A stretch of 32,231 nt of DNA, from NCBI GenBank assembly GCA_947625565.1, contig CANQOU010000002.1, forward strand, positions 1 through 32,231, in the 5' to 3' direction. Origin of the DNA: an uncultured Clostridia bacterium. Its GTDB lineage: Bacteria > Bacillota > Clostridia > TANB77 > CAG-508. Under the pieces are notes generated by a model. It saw only the letters and a list, made by a program, of their open reading frames with translations, was not told the origin of the DNA and did no database searches. The translations under genes and the position numbers were made by a program. This document shows, in pieces, positions 1-9,007 of the stretch (the stretch's first letter is position 1; the number at the start of each line of letters is the position of its first letter).

Positions 1-2
1 AC

Positions 3-218
3 AATGAAATCATGCCAAAATTTGATAAAGATATTTTTGAACTAATGATAGAAAAAGTTATAATAGGAGAAAAAGAAGCAAATGGAAAAGTAAATCCAAG
101 AGTTATAACTTTTATCCTAAAAAGTGGCAATGAAATTAAATGTGAGGACAATAAAAATCAACAGTCATCATACGAGGTAAGCAAAAACTATCTACCAAAA
201 GTATGTGAGCCATTGTGA
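3..218 (+). CDS. Large serine recombinase, C-terminal end (5' end lies before the window)
   Basis: The reading frame is open from the first complete codon, so this is the tail of a gene that begins upstream. The 71 visible residues have the pattern of the extreme C terminus of large serine recombinases of Clostridia: a segment FDKDIFELMIEKVIIGE, then a beta-strand stretch ending ITFILKSG with a charged tail. These enzymes integrate and excise phages and conjugative elements. The catalytic serine domain and zinc-ribbon domain are outside the window. An integrase at this edge suggests the window starts at or inside a mobile element, possibly with the following cargo genes. The ATG at 12 is an internal methionine, because codons before it continue the family match. 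Identification rests on remembered family pattern, not a search. Confidence 0.72.
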   Translation, partial: NEIMPKFDKDIFELMIEKVIIGEKEANGKVNPRVITFILKSGNEIKCEDNKNQQSSYEVSKNYLPKVCEPL

Positions 219-340
219 AGTGCTTACCAGCTTAAATCTAAGATAAGGTAATATTTTCATACTATAATGGAAATTTGAATAAATAATTATTTAAAAATTG
301 AAAAAAGATACATTATTAAAAAATAGAAAAGGGGAAACCA

Positions 341-2257
341 ATGAATTTTATTGAAAAAATAAAGGAAAGTATTAAAGAATATAAACAATATAAAAATCCT
401 ACACATTCAAAAGCTTTAACTGTACAAAGTAAGAAAAATAAAAATATATATAAATATATGCAAGCCAAAAGCTTAGAAAGAAAGTATGGAGATGCTTTAT
501 ATAAACATTTTGAAGTAATGAATGACATTGAAAGTTATGATTTTTTAATAAGATTATTTGGAAAAAGAAATATAGAAAAAGCTTTAAATGATGAAGAAGC
601 TACAACTGCAGAAATAGCTGATAAATTTCTTGAAATAGGGAATATAAAAGATTCTAATGAAATACAAACGAATTATGTTTTGAAAAATATGATGAATTGT
701 ATAATTTTTAATAGAGCAACAGGCTTAAATTTATCAGAATTTAAATTAGGTATTATGCCAGAAAAATTCTATAGAAAAGCATTAGATAATAAGAGTATGC
801 TTAACATACTTGATGAAAACAAGGTAACAAAAGATATTCTAAAAGAGATATATGATATATATAGAGATGAAATAATATCTTGCTATAATGAAGATGCATA
901 TTTAAGAAACAAAACTGTATTAAAATTAGATGGAAAATATGAAAATATAAGTGCAGTTGGGGGATTGCAAGATCATATAACAGACTATTCAGAAAAAGAT
1001 TTTATTACAATTTTTGAAAAGTATTTTTCTAATGAAGAATTATCAAAAACAGAGCAATATATTTTAATAGGACTATTAGCAAAAGAAGCAGATTTAATTG
1101 GAACATATACTGTTAAAAATTTAAAAGAACATTATGAATACATAAAATCAGAGATAAAGGTTGGAATTTTCGATGACATAATACTTTCAAATAAAAGATA
1201 TACCAATAATGAAAGAAAAAAGATAGTAGCACTTTCAAAAGTTTGGAAAAAAGAAGACTTAAAAAGATATAATAATCTAGAATTATTAAGAAAAAGATTA
1301 GAAAGCCTATCAAAAACACAAAAAACTCTTAAAGATATAAGCACTATTGACGAAATATTATCAAAATCGCTTGATGAAGTAACATTAGAAGGGAATGAAA
1401 TATCAGATTCTATGGATTTGGTGTTTATGGATTACGAAATAGAAAATAGAAATCAAATTATAGATAAAGTATATAATCCACCAAAAGCAGAAGAAATTGT
1501 AATAACAGACTTAGCACAAATAGATTCTGCTACTATGTTACATTTTTTTCATCCAAATAAAGCAATGTCAAGTTTTAATATTTATGTAAAAGAACTAGAA
1601 GAGAAAAAATCAAAAGAAATAGGAAAGAAGTTTGAGTTTTCAGAAGACGAAAAAAAAGCAATGCTAGTACAATATCAAACTAAAGAAAATAAGTATATAA
1701 CAGATTATGCTTTAGACTTTGAAGGAATAGGACAAGTAGGAAGCTTTGATACGAGATATGTTACTAATACCTCAAACCAATTATGTGCAATGATTACAAC
1801 ACCAAAAGAGATTCTTTCAGGAAATGTAACAAGAGGAAAAATAGCACTTGGATTTTCAAAAGAAACACTAAATCCAGAATTAATTGTAACTACTTCTAAT
1901 AAAAATATACATTCAAATAAAGGGATTGACTATGTTGAAAGTAATAATGAATTTAAAGACTTTTCAGCTTCATATGATGAGCTTGCATCAGATGAAAAAA
2001 CATATGGAGGAAATAATGAAATAGTATTATTTAGAAACTCATCTGAAGCATCATTAAAACCATCATATGTGATGTATATTGGAGATAACAAATTAGATTC
2101 AGAATATGAAAAGAAAAACATAAAAATGATAAAAGAGCAAATGGTAGAAGCTGGATTAAAAGTACCATTAGTAATATTTGACAGATTTTCTATTAAAGAA
2201 AAGACAAAAAATGTTCAATTAAAACAAAATAAAAACAATGATATTGAAGAAAGATAG
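341..2257 (+). CDS. Hypothetical 638-aa protein next to the recombinase
   Basis: A long open frame with a GGGGA ribosome site (AAAAGGGGAAACC) just before ATG. I do not recognise the family. The product is lysine- and glutamate-rich, has no evident signal peptide or membrane segment, and is probably cytoplasmic. The first 350 residues look mainly helical. The last 200 residues look like a mixed alpha/beta domain with segments such as FEGIGQVGSFDTRYV and KPSYVMYIGDN, ending in a charged tail. It lies between the serine recombinase tail and three nucleotide-pool genes, so it may be element cargo or the start of a chromosomal operon. It contains no in-frame CGG codon and reads through without interruption. 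Confidence 0.6.
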   Translation: MNFIEKIKESIKEYKQYKNPTHSKALTVQSKKNKNIYKYMQAKSLERKYGDALYKHFEVMNDIESYDFLIRLFGKRNIEKALNDEEATTAEIADKFLEIGNIKDSNEIQTNYVLKNMMNCIIFNRATGLNLSEFKLGIMPEKFYRKALDNKSMLNILDENKVTKDILKEIYDIYRDEIISCYNEDAYLRNKTVLKLDGKYENISAVGGLQDHITDYSEKDFITIFEKYFSNEELSKTEQYILIGLLAKEADLIGTYTVKNLKEHYEYIKSEIKVGIFDDIILSNKRYTNNERKKIVALSKVWKKEDLKRYNNLELLRKRLESLSKTQKTLKDISTIDEILSKSLDEVTLEGNEISDSMDLVFMDYEIENRNQIIDKVYNPPKAEEIVITDLAQIDSATMLHFFHPNKAMSSFNIYVKELEEKKSKEIGKKFEFSEDEKKAMLVQYQTKENKYITDYALDFEGIGQVGSFDTRYVTNTSNQLCAMITTPKEILSGNVTRGKIALGFSKETLNPELIVTTSNKNIHSNKGIDYVESNNEFKDFSASYDELASDEKTYGGNNEIVLFRNSSEASLKPSYVMYIGDNKLDSEYEKKNIKMIKEQMVEAGLKVPLVIFDRFSIKEKTKNVQLKQNKNNDIEER

Positions 2258-2308
2258 GTTAAAAAAGAAAACCAAAATATATTAATAAGGACATAAGGAG
2301 GTAACACT

Positions 2309-2869
2309 ATGAATTTAAGAGAACAGATAGAAAACTATAAACCATATAATAATCAAGAAGAAAATGACCAAAAAATGATGTTAGAATATATAAATACATT
2401 TGATGATGTATTAACAAGAGAAAATAAAATGTGTCATTTTTCTGCATCAAATTGGATAGTAAATAAAGAAAGAACGAAAGTATTAATGATATATCATAAT
2501 ATATATAAATCTTGGGCTTGGACAGGTGGACATTGTGATGGAGATAGCAATTTGTTAAATGTTGCCATAAGAGAAGCTAAAGAAGAAACAGGATTACAGA
2601 ACTTTAAAGTTTTAAGTAATGGGATTTTTGGAATACAAATACTTACAGTAGATAGCCATATAAAAAGGGGTAGTTTTGTATGCTCTCATTTGCATTTAGA
2701 CGGCTGTTTTTTACTAGAAGCAGACGAAAAAGATGAACTAAGGATAAAAGAAGATGAAAATAGTAATGTTAAATGGATTGATATAGATAAAGCAGTTGAA
2801 ATCACAAATGAAGAAAGAATGAAACCAATTTATAAAAAATTAAACGAAAAATTATATAAGGAGTTTTAA
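2309..2869 (+). CDS. NUDIX hydrolase
   Basis: NUDIX enzymes hydrolyse nucleoside diphosphates linked to another group, usually to clear damaged or excess nucleotides. The NUDIX box is visible at about residues 73-96: GGHCDGD, seven residues, then REAKEETGL, matching G-x5-E-x7-REUxEExGU. The first glutamate of the signature is a serine here, while the metal-binding REUxEE core is intact. The start is set by AAGGAGG seven bases upstream of ATG. The next gene begins six bases after this stop, so the two are almost certainly co-transcribed. Substrate cannot be told from sequence. Confidence 0.85.
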   Translation: MNLREQIENYKPYNNQEENDQKMMLEYINTFDDVLTRENKMCHFSASNWIVNKERTKVLMIYHNIYKSWAWTGGHCDGDSNLLNVAIREAKEETGLQNFKVLSNGIFGIQILTVDSHIKRGSFVCSHLHLDGCFLLEADEKDELRIKEDENSNVKWIDIDKAVEITNEERMKPIYKKLNEKLYKEF

Positions 2870-2875
2870 AAAATA

Positions 2876-3472
2876 ATGAAGGTATTATTTGCTACTACAA
2901 ATCCAGCAAAAGTAAAAAAATATGCTGAGCAATTATCAAAAAGAAATATACAATTAGTAACAATCAAAGATTTAGGAATTAATATTCATATAGAAGAAAA
3001 CGGAAAGGATGCTATAGAAAATGCATATATAAAAGCTAAAGCATATTATGATGTAGCAGGAATAACAACTATAGGAATGGACAACAATTTGTATATAGAA
3101 GGAATACCAGAAGATAAGCAACCAGGAACTCATGTAAGGAGAGTAAAAGGAAAAGAAATGACAGATGATGAAATGATAGAGTATTATACAAATTTGGTAA
3201 AATCATATGGTGGAAAATTAAATGCTAAATGGGTATATGGAATAGTAATATATAATGGCAAAGAAACAAAAAAATATTGTTGGAGTAAAGAAAACTTTTA
3301 TTTAGTAGATATTCCTTGTAAAAAAAGGAATATAGGATATCCTTTAGATTCAATATCAATTATGCCAGAAATCAACAAATATTTTGTGGAATTAACACAA
3401 GAAGATAGAAATAAAGATAAACGAAACTATAATGAAGATGATGTAATAAAATTTATTGCAGATAATGTATAG
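2876..3472 (+). CDS. Divergent non-canonical purine NTP pyrophosphatase (HAM1/RdgB-like)
   Basis: HAM1/RdgB enzymes hydrolyse dITP, ITP and XTP to monophosphates and pyrophosphate, keeping deaminated purines out of nucleic acids. The N terminus FATTNPAKVKKY matches the substrate-binding FATxNxxK motif, followed by ENGKDAIENAYIKAKAY (canonical ExGxxFxENAxxKA). The central motif is GMDNNLYIEG where canonical enzymes have ADDSGL, so the catalytic aspartate is retained but neighbours differ. The later GFGYDP region is replaced by IGYPLDS. It belongs to a divergent subfamily and may act on a different nucleotide. GGAG lies upstream of ATG inside the end of the NUDIX gene. Together with the flanking NUDIX genes it makes a nucleotide-sanitation cluster. 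Confidence 0.75.
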   Translation: MKVLFATTNPAKVKKYAEQLSKRNIQLVTIKDLGINIHIEENGKDAIENAYIKAKAYYDVAGITTIGMDNNLYIEGIPEDKQPGTHVRRVKGKEMTDDEMIEYYTNLVKSYGGKLNAKWVYGIVIYNGKETKKYCWSKENFYLVDIPCKKRNIGYPLDSISIMPEINKYFVELTQEDRNKDKRNYNEDDVIKFIADNV

Positions 3473-3549
3473 TAAAAAAGTAAGATTTCAGTAATTATAA
3501 ATTTTAAATGGGTAATAATCCGGAAAAATTGTATAAAAGGAGCAATTCA

Positions 3550-4365
3550 ATGGAAATATGGGATATATTAGATGAAAATGGAAACAAAACTGGAAAAACT
3601 ATACAAAAAGGAGAAATGATTCCAGAAGGATATTATCATATGGGAGCAGATATATGGATTATAGACTCAAGAAATAATATTCTTATTCAAAAACGTTCTC
3701 CACAGAAAAAACAATCTCCAAATGTATGGGCAATGACAGGTGGTTCTGTTATAAAAGGAGAAACAACATTAGAAACTATAGAAAGAGAAACTTTTGAAGA
3801 ATTAGGAATAAAACTTAATATGAAAGATATAAAACTTGTAAATCACTATAAAACAGGTAGAGTATGGATAGATTCATATTTAATAAAACAAGAAGTTGAT
3901 ATTAAAGACATAGTTATGCAGGAAGAAGAAGTTTCAGATGTCAAATGGGCAGCATATGAAGAAATAGAAGAACTCAATTCAAATGAAAATTTTTTACATA
4001 ACAGATGGGACTATGTAAAAAATGTAATAAACTCAATTTCATATATCGGAAAAGAACTAGAAATAAATGTAGATAGACCATTAGGAAGTAGTCACCCACA
4101 ATATCAAGACCATATATATAAAACAAATTATGGATTTGTACCAAATACTATAAGTGGAGACGGAGAAGAAATAGACTGCTATATATTAGGAGAAGACAAA
4201 CCAATAAAGAAATATAAAGGAAAATGTATTGCTGTTATTCATAGATTAAATGATAACGAAGATAAGCTAATTATAGCTCCAAATAACAAAAAATATACAG
4301 AAAAAGAAATTAAAGAAATAACAAATTTCCAAGAAAAATATTTTAAAAGTGTTATTATAATGTAA
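3550..4365 (+). CDS. NUDIX hydrolase fused to inorganic-pyrophosphatase-like domain
   Basis: A 271-aa two-domain protein. Residues 1-160 are a NUDIX domain of the IPP-isomerase-like branch, with a full signature at 65-87 (GSVIKGE, seven residues, RETFEELGI). Residues about 172-271 resemble the small inorganic-pyrophosphatase-like proteins of Clostridia: VDRPLGSSHP, NYGFVPNTISGDGEEIDCYILG, and a C-terminal FQEKYF. The metal motif reads DGEEID, with Glu in place of the third-position Asp of the classical DxDPxD. NUDIX reactions can release pyrophosphate, so fusing a pyrophosphate-consuming domain would pull the reaction forward; this is inference. The start at 3550 is chosen because AAAGGAG lies eight bases upstream; an earlier in-frame ATG at 3508 has no ribosome site. 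Confidence 0.78.
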   Translation: MEIWDILDENGNKTGKTIQKGEMIPEGYYHMGADIWIIDSRNNILIQKRSPQKKQSPNVWAMTGGSVIKGETTLETIERETFEELGIKLNMKDIKLVNHYKTGRVWIDSYLIKQEVDIKDIVMQEEEVSDVKWAAYEEIEELNSNENFLHNRWDYVKNVINSISYIGKELEINVDRPLGSSHPQYQDHIYKTNYGFVPNTISGDGEEIDCYILGEDKPIKKYKGKCIAVIHRLNDNEDKLIIAPNNKKYTEKEIKEITNFQEKYFKSVIIM

Positions 4366-4367
4366 TA

Positions 4368-4396
4368 TTGATATTTTTAAATTCATGTAGTAAAAT
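4368..4396 (+). promoter_or_regulatory. Promoter of the envelope/metG operon
   Basis: TTGATA and TAAAAT hexamers separated by 17 bases, placed 33 bases before the transglutaminase start. It begins two bases after the preceding stop codon, marking a new transcription unit. Confidence 0.6.
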
Positions 4397-4429
4397 AAGG
4401 AAAATAAATATCCAAAAGAGGTAAGAAAA

Positions 4430-6104
4430 ATGAAAGGAAAACGTGTTAAAAAGGAAAAAAATAGATCAAATAAAAAAGCTATTATAATTGCTATTGTACT
4501 GATATGTTTAGCAATTATAGGAAGCATGCTATTTTATATATTTATACCTAAAGTAAAAGACAGATTAATAATAGAATTAGGCACAAAAAAGGAATTGTCA
4601 GTGTTGGACTTTATAGAAAGAGAAAATAGTAGTGATAAAGCCCAATTTATTACTGATATGTCACAAATAGACTTAAGTAAAGTAGGAGAATATGATATAA
4701 AACTTACATATAAAGGAAAAGAATATACTAGTAAACTAACCATACAAGATACAGTAGCACCAGTTGTTGAATTTCAAGATATTGAAAAACCTATTGGATA
4801 TGAAATGAATGCAAAAGATTTTATTAAATCTGTTACAGATGCAAGTGAAGAGACAAATGCAGAAGTGCTAAATCCAGAAGAAATAAATGTAGAGGAATTT
4901 GGAGAATATACAGCTCGTATTAAAGTAGAGGATTCATCTGGAAATGAAGTAGAAAAAAAATGTAAATTAACAATTACATATATTGCATCAGAATTTAATT
5001 TAGAACTTGGTAATCAATTAAAAATTGAAGATATAATTTATGATATGCAAAAAGCTGGTAACTCAGTCAAACAAGAAGATATTGATGCAATCAATAAAAA
5101 GGGTGTTGGAGAATATGAAATCCATTCAACATATAACGGAGTAGAAAAAATCACAAAAATAATTATAAAAGATACACTTCCACCAGACTTAAAAGTAAAG
5201 GATATAACTATTTATGTTGGACAACAAGTAGATGATTTAAATCAATTTATCGAATCTGCAAATGATGCAAGTAAAGTTACAACAAATATATTGACAACAC
5301 CTGATTTTTCTAAAGAAGGAGAGCAAGAAATTACAATACAAGCGGTAGATGAATATGGAAACAAAGCAACCAAAACAGCTAGATTAACTATAAAACAAGA
5401 CAAAGAAGGACCAGTATTTTCAGGATTAAATCAAATCAATATAACAGTAGGAGGAAGTATTGATTATAAAAAAGGAGTATCTGCAAAAGATGAAAAAGAT
5501 GGAGACACAGAATTTACAGTAGATAGTAATAATGTCAATACTCGGAAAAGCAGGAACATATGAAGCAACTTACACAGCAAAAGATAAGTCTGGAAATCAA
5601 ACAGTAAATAAAAGAAAAGTAGTTGTTTCTGAAAAAAAGGCAGCAACAAATTCAACAGAAGAATTAAATGCACAAGCAGATGCATTGATTAGTAAAGTAG
5701 CAGGCTCAGGTAGTATCAGTCAAAAAGTATTAAATTTGGTTATATATTTTAAAAATCAATCAAACCTTCGTTATTCTCATACATACAATGAAGGAAATGC
5801 AGGAGGATGGCAAAATGGGGCTAGAATTGCATTAAACAAAAAAACAGGTGATTGTTATATTCACGCATCAGTTATGAAACTAATGCTAGAAAGATTAGGA
5901 CTTCCAAACTATATTGTACAATGTACAGATAAATCACATGCTTGGAATCTAATAAAAATAAATGGAGTATGGAGACATATAGATTCTACACCTACTGTAG
6001 ACCATTATCCAAATGAACTTATGACAGATAGTAGAAGATATCAAACTTTGCAATGGTTACATCCAAGAGATTGGAACCGTTCAGCATATCCAGCAGCAAA
6101 TTAA
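4430..6104 (+). CDS. Membrane-anchored Ig-like repeat protein with transglutaminase domain, read through a +1 shift at CGG
   Basis: The product is 557 aa if the C of CGG at 5543 is skipped. The N terminus is a basic stretch and one membrane segment (about residues 15-40), so the rest faces outside. Several bacterial Ig-like domains (DUF5011/Big type, with recurring KDTxxP and 'VKDxxGN' ends) fill residues 45-395. The C terminus is a transglutaminase-like domain with a clear triad: C475 (TGDCYIHA), H503 (KSHAWNLI) and D518 (WRHIDSTP). Such surface proteins act as cysteine peptidases or cross-linkers at the cell wall. The zero frame ends at a TGA at 5561, in mid Ig domain; after the shift the sequence continues as GKAGTYEATYTAKDKSGN, a proper end of that domain. 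It heads an operon with MBOAT and SGNH genes. Confidence 0.8.
5543..5546 (+). other. +1 frameshift site ACT C GGA in the transglutaminase gene
   Basis: Zero-frame codons are AAT ACT CGG AAA with a stop six codons later. Skipping the C at 5543 gives AAT ACT GGA AAA GCA GGA, which restores the Ig-like domain and the full transglutaminase domain. It is one of five sites of this exact type in the window. Confidence 0.75.
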
Positions 6105-6122
6105 ATAAAAAAGGAGCAACAT

Positions 6123-7413
6123 ATGAATCTAGTATCAGGAATTATGTTTGTAATAATGCTTATAACTGCATTTGTATATTACCTTGTGCCTAAAAAAGCT
6201 AAACCATATACTTTACTTATAATTAGTATTGCATTTTATATAAGCTTAGGGTGGCAACCTTTAATATTTATTGTATTTAGTTCTATTACAACATATATAG
6301 CAGGTATCTTATTAGAAAATAAAGAAAGTAAAACAATAAAAAGAATAATATTAGCAATTACAGTTATTTTGAATGGCTTAATATTGATAATTCTTAAAAA
6401 TCAAATATTTGTAAAAGATATTATTGTACCAATGGGAATTTCATATTATACATTTCAAGTTATTTCTTATATTGCAGATATTTATAAGAAAAAATATGAA
6501 GCCCAGAAAAACTTGGCAAAATACTTTTTGTATACAATGTATTTTCCATATTTATCTATTGGACCAATAAATAGGTATAATGATATTACGCCAACATTAT
6601 ATGAAACAGATAAAAAATTCAATAGCAGTCAGGCTTTTTATGGATTATTGCGTATATTATTTGGAATTTTCAAAAAATTAGTAGTTGCAAATCGTATTCA
6701 AATCTTAATAGCAACAATAACAGGAGATACTAACACATATCAAGGAGCATTTGCATTATTTGCTATGTTGTTATACTCAATTGAATTATATTGTGATTTT
6801 AGTGGTGGAATTGATGTTGTAATAGGATTTTCAAAAATTTTGGAGAAGATGGCATATTTCACTTAGTAACTGGTTTAGAGACTATGTATATATTCCATTA
6901 GGTGGAAGCAGATGTGGGGATTTAAGAACTAATATAAATGTTATTATTGTATTTGTATTATCAGGATTATGGCATGGAACTCAATATGTTTTATGGGGAT
7001 TATTGCATGGTATTTTCCTATTATTAGGCAAAGTAATAAAAACACCATGGAAAATTGTAAATCGAGTAATTACATTTTTAATAGTATCAATCTTATGGGC
7101 ATTTTTTATATGGCCAAATACAGTACAAGCTTGTCAAATGATAGCATCTGTATTTACGCAATTTAATTATCAAGCACTAATTCAAAATATAGGAAGCTTA
7201 GGATTAAGCTTAGCCAATTATATTGTATTGATAATAGCAACAATCATGGTATTTATTTATGAAGGCAAGAAAAAAGTAATAAATGAAAAGATAAAAAATA
7301 AAGCACCAGAAATTAAACTAATATTAACAATTAGTGCTATACTAATTATACTTGTTTTTGGAGTATATGGAATTGGATTTGATGCTAGTCAATTTATTTA
7401 TAACAAATTCTAA
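6123..7413 (+). pseudogene. MBOAT O-acyltransferase (DltB/AlgI-like), interrupted by an internal deletion
   Basis: Membrane-bound O-acyltransferases move acyl groups across the membrane onto cell-surface polymers. The N-terminal part (6123 to about 6840) carries many membrane segments and the family block YCDFSGGIDVVIGFSKIL. The C-terminal part resumes in the +1 frame at 6841 with WRRWHISLSNWFRDYVYIPLGG and the active-site histidine in SGLWHGTQ. Homologues have about 20 residues (a PENF...PY...EFW block) between these parts, which are missing here, so about 59-65 bases (3n+2) have been lost and the frame broken. The junction AAATTTTGG is consistent with recombination between short ATTTT repeats. 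Unlike the other frameshifts there is no CGG. It may be a true null allele, a population variant or a mis-assembly. Start ATG is preceded by AAGGAG. Confidence 0.8.
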
Positions 7414-7439
7414 TATACACCTTAAGGAAGGAATAAGAT

Positions 7440-8453
7440 ATGAAAACAATAAAAAGAGTAATCAAGATTATAGTAATACTTGTAATAGCTATTTTAATAT
7501 TTTATCTGTTAAATAAACTACTTATGCCAAAATATATGACAGATTTAGTAGAAGGAAGTATGATTAGCCAGTATTATGATGAGGAAAAAAATCATGAAGT
7601 TATTTTCATTGGAGACTGTGAAGTATATGCAAACTTTTCACCAATGGTATTATATCAAGAAGAAGGAATTACTTCATATGTAAGAGGTTCTTCACAACAA
7701 ATGATATGGCAATCATATTATTTATTAAAGGAAACATTAAAATATGAAATACCAAAAATTGTAGTATTTAATGTGAATTCTATGAGATATAGTGAACCTG
7801 TTAGTGAAGCATATAATCGTTTGACATTAGATAAAATGAAATGGTCTAAAGAAAAATATGATATGATAAAAGCATCTATGCTTGATGAAGAAACGATGAC
7901 ATCATATATTTTCCCAATTTTAAGATATCATGATAGATTTGATAAATTGACTAAAGAAGATATTGAATATTTATTTGATAAAAAGAAAAATACATATCAG
8001 GGATTTTTAATAAATAAAGAAGTTAAGCCTTTAGAAAATAAGCCAGTAGTAAAAAAGCTAGCCAATTATCAATTTGCTGATATTGATTATGAATACTTAG
8101 AAAAAATCAAAGATTTATGTGCAGAAAACGATATTAAATTATTGCTTATAAAGGCACCAAGTGTTTATCCACATTGGTATGACGAATATGATGCTCAAAT
8201 AGAAAAATTTGCAGAAGAAAATCACATAAATTTCGTTAATTTTCTTGACAAAGTAGGAGAAATTGGTATAGATTATAGTCAAGACACATATGATAGAGGT
8301 TTACATCTAAATCTAACAGGTGCAACAAAATTAAGTAAATATTTTGCAGCGTATTTAAAGGACAATTATGAACTGACAGATTATCGAGAAAATAAAGAAA
8401 TAGATGACATCTATCAAAGAAAATTAGAGCAATATATGAAAGAAATAATGTAG
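7440..8453 (+). CDS. Membrane-anchored SGNH-hydrolase-like protein, MBOAT partner
   Basis: A 337-aa protein with one N-terminal membrane segment (about residues 6-26). The first conserved block is VIFIGDCEVYANFSP (GDC at 58-60), where classical GDSL/SGNH enzymes have GDS. The C-terminal block YDRGLHLNLTGATKLSKYF supplies D285 and H289. Genes of this type follow MBOAT genes (compare dltB-dltD and algI-algJ) and are thought to complete acyl transfer to surface polymers outside the membrane. AAGGAAGG precedes ATG, 26 bases after the MBOAT stop. With its MBOAT broken it may lack an acyl donor unless another MBOAT exists in the genome. Cysteine at the usual serine position recurs in clostridial relatives that I remember, so it is probably not a local mutation. 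Confidence 0.75.
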   Translation: MKTIKRVIKIIVILVIAILIFYLLNKLLMPKYMTDLVEGSMISQYYDEEKNHEVIFIGDCEVYANFSPMVLYQEEGITSYVRGSSQQMIWQSYYLLKETLKYEIPKIVVFNVNSMRYSEPVSEAYNRLTLDKMKWSKEKYDMIKASMLDEETMTSYIFPILRYHDRFDKLTKEDIEYLFDKKKNTYQGFLINKEVKPLENKPVVKKLANYQFADIDYEYLEKIKDLCAENDIKLLLIKAPSVYPHWYDEYDAQIEKFAEENHINFVNFLDKVGEIGIDYSQDTYDRGLHLNLTGATKLSKYFAAYLKDNYELTDYRENKEIDDIYQRKLEQYMKEIM

Positions 8454-8464
8454 GAGGAATAAGA

Positions 8465-8998
8465 ATGAAAAATAAGGGAACGATAATAGCGATTATTGTA
8501 ATAGTTGTAATTTTAGTAATTATAGGAGCTTTTATAATATTAAACTCAAAACAAGAAAATAAAACAGTGGGAGATGCCGAAACATCAGTGAGTCAAGAAT
8601 CAAAAGATATATATCAATTTCAAGCAGAAGATAAAACAGTACAATTAGGAGTTGATTTTGCATCATTAAATATGCCAAAAGAAAATGATTATGCAGAAAT
8701 GGAAAGCTGTGCATTTGAAGGACTAGACAAAGAATATACATATGACCATTATGTAATTTCAACTTATCCAGAAGGAGAAATAGATAAAGTTAAATCTGTT
8801 TACTTTTTAGATGAAGAAGCACAAACAACAGAAGGAGTAAAAATAGGTGATACTTATGATAAAATGGTAGAAGTATATGGAGAGGATTATCAAAATTTAG
8901 ATAATCAATATACTTATGAGAAAGAAAAAACACAAATTATATTTTTAGTAGAAGACAATGTAATTTCTCAAATAGAATATAATTATGTAACAGAATAG
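8465..8998 (+). CDS. Small membrane-anchored protein of unknown function
   Basis: 177 aa. Residues 1-5 are basic and about 6-28 form one very hydrophobic membrane segment (IIAIIVIVVILVIIGAFII), followed by an acidic extracellular part. The C-terminal 70 residues contain VKIGDTYDKMVEVYG, which resembles the helix-turn start of small BamE/SmpA-like folds, but I cannot assign a family. It lies 11 bases after the SGNH gene with AGGAGGAA as ribosome site, and the metG ribosome site overlaps its stop codon, so all are one transcript. A role in the envelope is inferred only from the anchor and neighbours. Confidence 0.65.
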   Translation: MKNKGTIIAIIVIVVILVIIGAFIILNSKQENKTVGDAETSVSQESKDIYQFQAEDKTVQLGVDFASLNMPKENDYAEMESCAFEGLDKEYTYDHYVISTYPEGEIDKVKSVYFLDEEAQTTEGVKIGDTYDKMVEVYGEDYQNLDNQYTYEKEKTQIIFLVEDNVISQIEYNYVTE

Positions 8999-9007
8999 GA
9001 GAGAAAA

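Noticed and set aside
219..340. Attachment site after the serine recombinase
   Set aside because: No second copy of a core sequence can be identified in the window, and serine recombinase sites are too short to name by eye.
6830..6845. MBOAT break as another CGG-type shift
   Set aside because: There is no CGG, and a conserved block of about 20 residues is missing, so a simple shift does not restore the protein.
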